DNA of 7,030 bases, from positions 1 through 7,030 of the forward strand of contig CAJOGB010000049.1 in the NCBI GenBank assembly GCA_905233835.1. Reading direction: 5' to 3'. The position numbers were made by a program, and so were the translations under genes. The stretch comes from an uncultured Lachnospiraceae bacterium. Its GTDB lineage: Bacteria; Bacillota; Clostridia; Lachnospirales; Lachnospiraceae. Shown one piece after another: positions 1 through 5,869 of this stretch. Below the pieces are notes generated by a model. That model was given only the letters and a program-made list of their open reading frames with translations, was not told where the DNA came from and did no database searches. Every line of letters begins with the position of its first letter. Position 1 is the stretch's first letter.

Positions 1-90
<90 letters not shown>

Positions 91-175
91 AAGGTTTGAT
101 TCTCTCAGAACAAAGCTTAGCTTTATTCCTTGAATCCGTTTCTTTACTTGGTTTGAGTTCTCAAGTTCGAACAAT

Positions 176-202
176 ATAAGAATTCATTTCATGAATTCTT
201 AT
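176..202 (-). repeat. Perfect 12-bp inverted repeat with 3-nt loop in the rRNA leader
   Basis: Bases 176-187 (ATAAGAATTCAT) are the exact reverse complement of 191-202, separated by TTC. In the leader RNA this gives a 12-bp uninterrupted hairpin. No U-run follows it on either strand, so it is not an intrinsic terminator. An RNA-processing element or a spacer hairpin is more likely (inference). Confidence 0.8.
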
Positions 203-213
203 CATAAATTGAC

Positions 214-241
214 GAGAACTTTCATCTTGTGAAAGTTTCTC
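214..241 (-). repeat. Hairpin-forming inverted repeat in the rRNA leader
   Basis: AACTTTCA at 217-224 pairs with TGAAAGTT at 230-237 around a 5-nt loop. GAG at 214-216 extends the stem with CTC at 239-241 past a one-base bulge (238). It sits directly beside the 176-202 hairpin, as part of the tandem stem array in the leader. Confidence 0.65.
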
Positions 242-249
242 ATAAGGTA

Positions 250-275
250 GTTCGATGTTTCTTCGAAAATCGAAC
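250..275 (-). repeat. Hairpin-forming inverted repeat in the rRNA leader
   Basis: GTTCGAT at 250-256 and ATCGAAC at 269-275 are a perfect 7-bp inverted repeat around a 12-nt loop. It lies between the stems at 214-241 and 283-297. Confidence 0.6.
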
Positions 276-282
276 CGCCTCC

Positions 283-297
283 GCTCACTTTGTGAGC
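283..297 (-). repeat. Short hairpin in the rRNA leader
   Basis: GCTCAC at 283-288 pairs with GTGAGC at 292-297 across a 3-nt loop, a compact GC-containing 6-bp stem. It is the first clear hairpin after the boxA-like region in the direction of transcription. Confidence 0.6.
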
Positions 298-310
298 TTC
301 GTCGAATCTT

Positions 311-343
311 TCAAGGTTGTTTCACTATTCAATTATCAAGGTT
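311..343 (-). promoter_or_regulatory. Candidate rRNA antitermination (boxA-like) region with a direct repeat
   Basis: On the minus strand AACCTTGA occurs at 343-336 and again at 318-311, 25 bases apart. The first copy continues as TAATTGAATAG. It resembles the CTTTGAAAACTAA-like boxA motif of Firmicutes rRNA leaders and spacers, which recruits Nus factors so that RNA polymerase ignores terminators. The match is by eye and imperfect, and boxB was not identified. Confidence 0.35.
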
Positions 344-399
344 CTTCACCGTCGCGCTTCGCTTAATCATCTCTGTTATCTCTCGCGCGAACAGTTGAT

Positions 400-428
400 A
401 TATTAACACCAGAAACATACACTGTCAA
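400..428 (-). promoter_or_regulatory. Strong sigma-A-type promoter of the rRNA operon
   Basis: On the minus strand there is a perfect -35 TTGACA (428-423), a 17-bp spacer (422-406) and a -10 TAATAT (405-400, 5 of 6 consensus). TG sits one base before the -10 (extended -10). Transcription should start around 392-396, giving a leader of about 300 nt before 16S. Position, direction and quality all fit a housekeeping rRNA promoter. A second promoter (P1/P2 arrangement) was looked for upstream, and none of comparable quality was found. Confidence 0.88.
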
Positions 429-465
429 CAAGAAAAATCATATTTTTTTAAAGAAGTATAATTCC
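429..465 (-). promoter_or_regulatory. AT-rich UP-element-like stretch upstream of the rRNA promoter
   Basis: Directly upstream of the -35 lies a stretch made almost only of A and T, with a seven-base A tract (A on the minus strand, about 444-450) and a five-base T tract nearby. Such tracts bind the C-terminal domains of the RNA polymerase alpha subunit and boost rRNA promoters. The assignment rests on composition and position only. The same stretch is the end of the intergenic gap after the acetyltransferase gene. Confidence 0.5.
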
Positions 466-501
466 CGATTTTTGGTTGAATTGTCGGAATTGTGTCTACA
501 A

Positions 502-1023
502 TTAATTCTCCAGTATTTTTTCCATCCAAATCATGTTGTAATAGCGGTCAAACTTGTATCCGGACTTATGGAAAACACCGTTTTTTACAAAGCCCATATG
601 GGAGTGAAACTCCTCACTGTTTCGGTTTAAGTATTCATCCTCTACGATAGGGTCACCGATGCAGGCATAGAGATTGGTAATTCCCATAGAAAACAGTCGC
701 TTTTCCAATTCTTCGTAAAGCATACGGCCATATCCTTTTTTCTTTGCATCCTTATCCAAATAAATGGTAAGTTCAGCACAGTGATCATAGGCTTCTCGTT
801 CAATAAAGGAATGAGCATATGCAAATCCTACAATCTTACCCTCTTCCTCTGCTACCAAATAAGGATACTTCTCGGAGAATAAAACGATTCGATTCGTAAA
901 CTCTTCCAAAGAAGGAACAGCAATCTCAAATGAGATTGCTGTATGAAGCACATAATAAGAATAAATTTCCAACAAACGCTCTGCATCCGAAACGGATACA
1001 TCTCTGATTATTACTTGATTCAT
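502..1023 (-). CDS. GNAT-family N-acetyltransferase (phosphinothricin/amino-acid acetyltransferase-like)
   Basis: This 173-residue cytoplasmic enzyme is predicted to move an acetyl group from acetyl-CoA to an amine. The acetyl-CoA loop (motif A) is visible as KKKGYG at residues 94-99, before helix residues MLYEELEKRL. It follows the strand AELTIYL (83-89). The C-terminal part has the family's N-S-x-x-x-H-x-x-x-GF pattern at 135-145. Overall wording (FEIAVPS near 32-38, IVGFAYAHSF near 64-73, Y-x-H-CAELTIYL) resembles the PAT/MnaT group that acetylates phosphinothricin, methionine sulfoximine or similar small amino acids. The exact substrate cannot be read from the sequence. The start ATG follows AAGGA (1037-1033) by 9 nt, and that site overlaps the stop codon of the preceding phosphatase gene. 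Last protein gene before the rRNA operon. No convincing terminator follows it. Confidence 0.9.
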   Translation of the reverse strand: MNQVIIRDVSVSDAERLLEIYSYYVLHTAISFEIAVPSLEEFTNRIVLFSEKYPYLVAEEEGKIVGFAYAHSFIEREAYDHCAELTIYLDKDAKKKGYGRMLYEELEKRLFSMGITNLYACIGDPIVEDEYLNRNSEEFHSHMGFVKNGVFHKSGYKFDRYYNMIWMEKILEN

Positions 1024-1035
1024 AACTATTCATCC

Positions 1036-1587
1036 TTAAAAATCTAATTCACATAACTCACAGTTCTTTAAAAGCGCATCCCAAAAATCCTTTAGGGGCA
1101 TGTGCTTATAATAACAGATAATGCTGGCACACATGGCACCATGTCCGGCAATAAGGATGTTCTCCTTTGAAATATCATGGTTCTTTCGGATATCCTCCAC
1201 TCCCGCCACGGCACGAGCAGTCATTTCTTCAAATGTTTCCACTCCATCTTTTTGCACATAGGTTTCCGGTGCGGTAAACCAAGAATATAAAGGATGTGTT
1301 TCATCCGTAAAGTATCCGTAGGTTCCTTCATAGGGTCCAAAATTCATTTCTCGAAAACGTTCATCTTTTATAATTGGAGTATTTCTGTCTCCTAAAAAGA
1401 GCTCCGCCGTTTCATAAGCACGTATCAACGGAGATGAATAACAGCAATCAAATGAAATATCCTTATATTTCGCGTATGCATCCCGCGCCATTTGACGACC
1501 GGTATCATTTAAAGGAATATCCGTCACACCCTGCAATCTGTGTATCTTATTCCACTCTGTTTGTCCATGTCGTAACAAATAAATCAT
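1036..1587 (-). CDS. Histidine phosphatase superfamily protein (phosphoglycerate mutase-like)
   Basis: This 183-residue protein belongs to the histidine phosphatase (branch 1) superfamily, which removes phosphate through a phosphohistidine intermediate. The nucleophile motif LRHGQTEWN is at residues 5-13 with H7 and R6. The second arginine is in SSPLIRAYETA (R56), the acid residue in FREMNFGPYEG (E80), and the second histidine in IAGHGAM (H149). All four expected catalytic positions are present, so it should be active. It is short (about 180 residues), which fits broad-specificity or CobC/GpmB-like phosphatases rather than glycolytic mutase. I see no cobalamin genes nearby to support alpha-ribazole phosphatase. 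Its AAGGA (1599-1595), 7 nt before ATG, overlaps the radA stop codon. The next gene starts 12 nt after its own stop, so all three are probably co-translated. Confidence 0.92.
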   Translation of the reverse strand: MIYLLRHGQTEWNKIHRLQGVTDIPLNDTGRQMARDAYAKYKDISFDCCYSSPLIRAYETAELFLGDRNTPIIKDERFREMNFGPYEGTYGYFTDETHPLYSWFTAPETYVQKDGVETFEEMTARAVAGVEDIRKNHDISKENILIAGHGAMCASIICYYKHMPLKDFWDALLKNCELCELDF

Positions 1588-1597
1588 TTCTTATTCC

Positions 1598-2953
1598 TTA
1601 TAACAAATCATATACTTCATGAACGTTTTCAACGCCAATCAGTTTTACGTCTTTTTCTATTTGTATATTTTTTAAACATACTTTTGGCAAAACAATGGTT
1701 GTAAAGCCAAGTTTCTTCGCTTCATTAATTCTTTGCTGTGCCTGTGAAACACTGCGCACCTCTCCGCTTAAGCCCACTTCGCCAAAGCAAATCAGGCCTT
1801 CATCCACCGGACGATTCTTATATGAAGAAGCAAGCGCCAAAACTATTGCCAAATCAAGGGCCGGTTCATTCATCTTAAGCCCACCTGCAATATTTACATA
1901 GGCATCATAGGTACTTAAATGAAGCCCCAAACGCTTTTCCAACACCGCCATCAAAAGATTTACGCGGTTAAAGTCCACTCCATTGGCAGTTCTTCTGGGT
2001 ATATTGAAATTTGTGGCACAAACAAGGGCCTGAACTTCCAAAAGAATCGGACGTGTTCCTTCCATTGAGCATGCTACAACTGAACCGGAAGCATTATGTG
2101 GTTTACCTTCCAACATATATTGTGACGGATTCTCAACTTCTGCCAGACCGGATTCACACATTTCAAAAACACCGATTTCATTTGTTGAACCAAATCGATT
2201 CTTCACTCCGCGAAGGATTCGATATGTGCCGTGGCGTTCTCCTTCAAAATACAATACCGTATCCACCATATGCTCCAGCACTCTCGGTCCGGCGACCACG
2301 CCTTCCTTGGTGACATGTCCGACAATAAATACGGTAATCCCCAATCCCTTTGCTATCTGCAAAAAAACAGAGGTAGCCTGGCGCACCTGTGTTACGCTGC
2401 CCGGCGCCGAAGAAACATCTTCGTCATACATGGTCTGTACGGAATCGATTACCACCATATCCGGCTTTTCTTTTTCTATAACCGCCTTTACCACAGAAAG
2501 GGATGTTTCACATAATAAAGAAAGGTTCTCGTTAAACTTTCCCATACGATTGGCTCGAAGTTTAATCTGCTGCATAGATTCCTCACCGGAAATATAAAGC
2601 ATCTTTAAGCCCTTATCACATACATTCTTACAAACCTGAAGTAGTAGCGTGGATTTTCCGATTCCCGGATCTCCTCCTACCAAAATCAAAGATCCCTTCA
2701 CCAAACCACCGCCCAAAACGCGATCTAGTTCCGTCATGCCGGTGGGTGTACGTGTAGCATCCGTTTCTTTTACATCATTAATAGAAGAAACTTTTACATC
2801 ACTTACCGCTTTTCGACTTTTGATTTCCTTTTTGTCCAAGGATTCTTCCACAAATGTATTCCACTCGTGACAAGCCGGGCACTGTCCCATCCACTTTGAA
2901 GATTCATTTCCGCAATTTTGACAAAAAAATACAACCGATTTTCCTTTTGCCAT
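1598..2953 (-). CDS. radA: DNA repair protein RadA (Sms)
   Basis: RadA is a RecA-like, DnaB-like hexameric ATPase that drives branch migration and helps process recombination intermediates. From the chosen start it has 451 residues, normal for the family. Domains in order: a C4 zinc finger with cysteines 11, 14, 25 and 28; the ATPase core with Walker A GGDPGIGKST (93-102) and Walker B MVVID (166-170); the RadA signature KNRFG (251-255); and a C-terminal Lon-protease-like domain from about 285 to the end. I chose ATG at 2953 because GGAGG lies 5 nt before it. A longer frame beginning with TTG at 2965 would place its start inside that ribosome-binding site. A terminator hairpin lies immediately upstream (2968-2999). 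Its stop overlaps the next gene's Shine-Dalgarno site, coupling it to the phosphatase gene. clpC-radA proximity is common in Firmicutes. Confidence 0.97.
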   Translation of the reverse strand: MAKGKSVVFFCQNCGNESSKWMGQCPACHEWNTFVEESLDKKEIKSRKAVSDVKVSSINDVKETDATRTPTGMTELDRVLGGGLVKGSLILVGGDPGIGKSTLLLQVCKNVCDKGLKMLYISGEESMQQIKLRANRMGKFNENLSLLCETSLSVVKAVIEKEKPDMVVIDSVQTMYDEDVSSAPGSVTQVRQATSVFLQIAKGLGITVFIVGHVTKEGVVAGPRVLEHMVDTVLYFEGERHGTYRILRGVKNRFGSTNEIGVFEMCESGLAEVENPSQYMLEGKPHNASGSVVACSMEGTRPILLEVQALVCATNFNIPRRTANGVDFNRVNLLMAVLEKRLGLHLSTYDAYVNIAGGLKMNEPALDLAIVLALASSYKNRPVDEGLICFGEVGLSGEVRSVSQAQQRINEAKKLGFTTIVLPKVCLKNIQIEKDVKLIGVENVHEVYDLL

Positions 2954-2958
2954 ACCTT

Positions 2959-2963
2959 CCTCC
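2959..2963 (-). promoter_or_regulatory. radA ribosome-binding site (decides the start codon)
   Basis: GGAGG on the minus strand, followed by AAGGT and then ATG at 2953, is a near-ideal Shine-Dalgarno site at 5-nt spacing. The in-frame TTG at 2965-2963 overlaps it and has no site of its own, which settles the shorter start. The site begins only 4 nt after the terminator U-run at 2968-2973. Confidence 0.85.
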
Positions 2964-2967
2964 AAAC

Positions 2968-2999
2968 AAAAAAGGCCTTAGAATAACTAAGGCCCTTTT
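2968..2999 (-). terminator. Rho-independent terminator between the clpC-side genes and radA
   Basis: On the minus strand GGCCTTAG (2994-2987) pairs perfectly with CTAAGGCC (2981-2974) across a 5-nt loop. The stem extends by a G-U and several A-U pairs (2995-2999 with 2973-2969), and the hairpin is followed by six U. It starts two bases after the stop codon of the 137-residue gene and ends 4 nt before the radA Shine-Dalgarno. It should end or thin out transcripts from clpC and the small gene, so radA may be expressed by readthrough. The plus-strand reading has only a short T-run, so plus-strand activity is less likely. Confidence 0.85.
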
Positions 3000-3001
3000 A
3001 C

Positions 3002-3415
3002 TTATAATCTCGTAACTTCTACAGGAATTAATTTACCCTCATCAATTTCCACGCTCAAACTGAGTTTGCCACTAAGATTTGTCTTCATGGTACCTGCATT
3101 ATTTCCGTTCACTTTAATGCCATATTCCGTTTCCGGTTCTAATTCCAAAGTCACCTGAGCATCTTCATATCCTTCCACCTGAAAAGAAACACCGTTTTCG
3201 GATAATCGCAATGAATTTACAGATGTTCCCGGTACGGATTCATAAACAAAAGCACCGTTTCTCTCTAACTTGGTAATTTCCTTAAAGGTCTTTACCTTAT
3301 AGAGATCTCCCTCATGTTTAAAATCATCCTTTTTGCTTTTCGATTCCAAAGAATAATCCCCGAAACTAATGGAACCGTCTGATTCTTCACGAATCAACTC
3401 TGATATAATAGCCAT
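3002..3415 (-). CDS. Conserved-looking 137-residue protein of unknown function between clpC and radA
   Basis: I do not recognise a characterised family. I have a recollection that similar small proteins in Lachnospiraceae sit beside clpC, some under the doubtful label endosialidase; no catalytic feature here supports that label. The protein has no signal peptide, no membrane segment and no cysteine. The first 30 residues (SELIREESDGSISFGDYSLESKSK) look polar, and a middle part (DLYKVKTFKEITKLERNGAFVYESVPGTSVNSL, about 37-69) is followed by an alternating hydrophobic/polar region from 70 to the end (VSFQVEG, VTLELEPETEYGIKVNG, KLSLSVEIDEG). The pattern suggests a small all-beta cytoplasmic domain. 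AGGAGG (3426-3421), 5 nt before ATG, overlaps the clpC stop TAG, so it is translated together with clpC. The terminator at 2968-2999 follows directly. A role linked to ClpC is only an inference from position. Confidence 0.85.
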   Translation of the reverse strand: MAIISELIREESDGSISFGDYSLESKSKKDDFKHEGDLYKVKTFKEITKLERNGAFVYESVPGTSVNSLRLSENGVSFQVEGYEDAQVTLELEPETEYGIKVNGNNAGTMKTNLSGKLSLSVEIDEGKLIPVEVTRL

Positions 3416-3424
3416 TTTTTCCTC

Positions 3425-5860
3425 CTATTTTCCTTCAAAAACTATTTTATCATTTTTTACAGAGACGATAATGGTCTCTTTATTTTTGAATTTTCCGGAT
3501 AAGATTTCTTCCGCCAATACGTCTTCAATATCCGTTTGAATCTTTCTGCGAAGCGGCCTTGCACCAAATTTCGGATCATAAGCTTTTTCAACTATATACT
3601 TCTTTACCGCAGGTCGAATCTCAAGAGACAGATTCATCTGATCCTTGCAACGCTTCACAAGAGCATTCGTCATGATGGATACAATCTTTGTCATATCATC
3701 CTTGTTTAATACTCTAAATACAATGGTTTCATCGATTCGATTCAAAAACTCAGGTTTAAATAAGTGCTTTAATTCATCCATAACCCTGGATTTCATGGCC
3801 TCATAATCCTGTTTTTCGCTTTCTTCACGGGAAAAGCCAAGTTTCTTCGGCTCCATGATTTCCTTTGCTCCGGCATTGGATGTCATAATTATAATGGTGT
3901 TTTTAAAATCCACCTTTCTTCCCTGTGAATCGGTAATATGACCTTCATCCAAAACCTGAAGCAAAATATTAAACACATCCGGATGAGCTTTTTCAATCTC
4001 ATCAAACAAAATCACGGAATATGGATTTCTTCTGACTTTTTCGGAAAGCTGTCCGCCCTCGTCATATCCCACATATCCCGGTGGAGATCCGATCATTTTA
4101 GAAACGGAATGCTTTTCCATGTACTCCGTCATATCCACACGAATCATGGAATCTTCCGTACCAAAAACCGCTTCTGCCAATGCTTTGGAAACTTCAGTCT
4201 TTCCAACACCGGTAGGTCCTAAGAACAAGAAGGAACCAATGGGTCTTCCCGGTTCTTTTAGTCCCACACGTCCACGACGTACCGCACGGGATACCGCAAG
4301 CACCGCATCATCCTGTCCGATGACACGCTTATGCAGTGTACTTTCCAATTTGGTTAATCTCTTGGATTCGGATTCCGTCAATTTTGAAACCGGAATCTTC
4401 GTCCATGTGGAAACCACATCCGCAATATCATCATAAGTAAGCGTCAGTTTCTTTTTATTCTGCTGACGAACATACTTTAATTTTTCTTTTTCCACTTCAT
4501 CCATTAATTTCTGACGTTCTTTACGAAGTTTCGCAGCTTCTTTTAAATCTCCGTCAACAATGGCCTGATCAATCAAAGGAGCAAATTCACCGATACGACT
4601 TTCCTTTTCATATAATGCAGTCGGATTTTTAATAGAATTTAAACGAAGTCTCGCAGCAGACTCGTCCATCAAATCAATGGCTTTATCCGGAAGGAATCGA
4701 TCCGAAATATAACGTTCCGCTAAGGTTGCACATGCATCTATCGCATCCTCCGAAATCGTAATATTATGATGATCTTCGTATACTTCTTTTATTCCGGACA
4801 AAATCTTTTTCGTTTCATCCACGGAAGGTTCTTCCACTACAATCGGCTGAAATCTTCGTTCCAATGCCGCATCTTTTTCAATATGTTTACGATATTCCTC
4901 TAATGTTGTAGCGCCGATCACCTGAATTTCACCACGAGCCATAGCAGGCTTTAACATATTCGCAGCATCAATGGATCCTTCCGCACCGCCGGCACCGATT
5001 AAAGTATGAATCTCGTCAATAAACAAAATAATATCGCCATAGGTGGTAATCTCTCGAAGAATATTCTTAATTCGTTCCTCGAATTCACCTCTGTACTTAG
5101 TACCTGCAACCATGCCGGACAAGTCCAAAGTAAGGATTCGTTTTCCGTGAACGGATTCCGGAACTGCACCGCTTTCAATACGCTCGGCCAACCCCTCAAC
5201 TATAGCGGTTTTTCCGACACCGGGTTCTCCGATAAGACAAGGATTGTTCTTTCCTCGTCTGCTTAAAATCTGAATCACACGTTGGATTTCATCTTCACGA
5301 CCTACAATAGGATCCAGTTTTCCTTCTGCGGCAAGTGCAGAAAGATTTCTGGAGTACTGTTCCAAAAGATTGGCTTTCGCTCCTCTTCCGCGATTGGCCA
5401 TAGCAGCTTCTTCACGATAATTCTGACCCTCTTCACCCATGGCAGAAAGCACCTGCGTAAAGAGTTTTTGCAAATCGATATCCATGGATGCCAAAAGACG
5501 TGTTGCAGCACATTCCGGCGTGCGTAAAATGGCAAGCAAGACATGTTCCGTTCCGATTTTTTGGCTTTTACATGCCTTTGCCTCGCCTTCGGCAAACTCC
5601 AATAAAGCTTCTAACTTCGGCGTGAAGCCGTCTCGGTCTAAAACCTTAACACCGTTTTCCTCGGCGATGTATTCAAAAATTAATTCCGTAATCTGTTCTT
5701 CGGTCACATTTACATTGGTAAGTAGCTCATAGGTTAACGTATCCTTCTGGCGAAGAATTCCCAACAAAAGATGCTCCGTACCTATATAATGATGGCCAAA
5801 TTTCTTGGATATACGTTTTCCGTAATCAATCGCTTTTTTTAACTGTTTTGTATATTCCAT
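3425..5860 (-). CDS. clpC: ATP-dependent Clp protease ATP-binding subunit ClpC
   Basis: ClpC is a hexameric AAA+ unfoldase that feeds proteins to ClpP in the cytoplasm and takes part in protein quality control. It has 811 residues, the usual ClpC size. Domains in order: two Clp-N repeats (about 1-145); first AAA+ module with Walker A GEPGVGKT (211-218), pore loop GTKYRGEF (253-260) and Walker B ILFIDE (278-283); a coiled middle domain with an UVR-like stretch (about 425-465), the ClpC hallmark and adaptor/McsB-controlled region; second AAA+ module with Walker A GPTGVGKT (548-555), pore motif GYVGYDEGG (595-603) and Walker B VILFDE (616-621); and a C-terminal D2-small domain. LGF at 674-676 sits where ClpC carries its ClpP-docking loop, so partnership with ClpP is expected. 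The AAGGA (5871-5867) 6 nt before ATG overlaps the stop of the upstream membrane gene. No ctsR, mcsA or mcsB and no CtsR heptad operator are visible, unlike the Bacillus operon. Confidence 0.98.
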   Translation of the reverse strand: MEYTKQLKKAIDYGKRISKKFGHHYIGTEHLLLGILRQKDTLTYELLTNVNVTEEQITELIFEYIAEENGVKVLDRDGFTPKLEALLEFAEGEAKACKSQKIGTEHVLLAILRTPECAATRLLASMDIDLQKLFTQVLSAMGEEGQNYREEAAMANRGRGAKANLLEQYSRNLSALAAEGKLDPIVGREDEIQRVIQILSRRGKNNPCLIGEPGVGKTAIVEGLAERIESGAVPESVHGKRILTLDLSGMVAGTKYRGEFEERIKNILREITTYGDIILFIDEIHTLIGAGGAEGSIDAANMLKPAMARGEIQVIGATTLEEYRKHIEKDAALERRFQPIVVEEPSVDETKKILSGIKEVYEDHHNITISEDAIDACATLAERYISDRFLPDKAIDLMDESAARLRLNSIKNPTALYEKESRIGEFAPLIDQAIVDGDLKEAAKLRKERQKLMDEVEKEKLKYVRQQNKKKLTLTYDDIADVVSTWTKIPVSKLTESESKRLTKLESTLHKRVIGQDDAVLAVSRAVRRGRVGLKEPGRPIGSFLFLGPTGVGKTEVSKALAEAVFGTEDSMIRVDMTEYMEKHSVSKMIGSPPGYVGYDEGGQLSEKVRRNPYSVILFDEIEKAHPDVFNILLQVLDEGHITDSQGRKVDFKNTIIIMTSNAGAKEIMEPKKLGFSREESEKQDYEAMKSRVMDELKHLFKPEFLNRIDETIVFRVLNKDDMTKIVSIMTNALVKRCKDQMNLSLEIRPAVKKYIVEKAYDPKFGARPLRRKIQTDIEDVLAEEILSGKFKNKETIIVSVKNDKIVFEGK

Positions 5861-5869
5861 AATTATTCC

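Larger units (their letters stand above)
91..396 (-). other. rRNA operon 5' leader (pre-16S), hairpin-rich
   Basis: This is the transcribed, non-coding leader between the rRNA promoter and the 16S 5' end, about 300 nt long. No credible reading frame lies in it on either strand. It contains a run of inverted repeats: 283-288/292-297, 250-256/269-275, 214-224/230-241 with one bulge, and a perfect 12-bp one at 176-187/191-202. Near its promoter end is a candidate antitermination (boxA-like) region at 311-343. Such leaders normally carry antitermination signals and the upstream strand of the 16S processing stem. The partner strand beyond the 16S 3' end is outside the window, so which hairpin is the processing site cannot be decided. 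Confidence 0.75.

Noticed and set aside
461..492. Imperfect hairpin (AATTCC/GGAATT arms) after the acetyltransferase gene
   Set aside because: Long loop, weak AT-rich stem with a bulge, and no U-run directly after it on either strand. Not enough to call a terminator.
430..500. Second rRNA promoter (TATACT-like -10 near 460)
   Set aside because: A passable -10 on the minus strand, but no -35 at acceptable spacing.
488..503. Small AATTGT/ACAATT inverted repeat at the acetyltransferase stop codon
   Set aside because: Only six AT-rich pairs with no U-run; expected by chance in such AT-rich sequence.
1695..2870. Plus-strand frames opposite radA
   Set aside because: Shadows of a strongly conserved gene, with no recognisable domains or ribosome-binding sites.
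3028..3058. Possible promoter for radA inside the 137-residue gene (TTGAGC, 17 bp, TAAATT on the minus strand)
   Set aside because: Both boxes match the consensus at only about four of six positions, common by chance in AT-rich DNA. Kept as something 5'-end mapping could revive.
3938..5732. Several plus-strand and out-of-frame minus-strand open frames of 60-105 residues inside clpC
   Set aside because: They lie inside a gene with complete AAA+ motifs, give low-complexity or implausible proteins, and lack Shine-Dalgarno sites.
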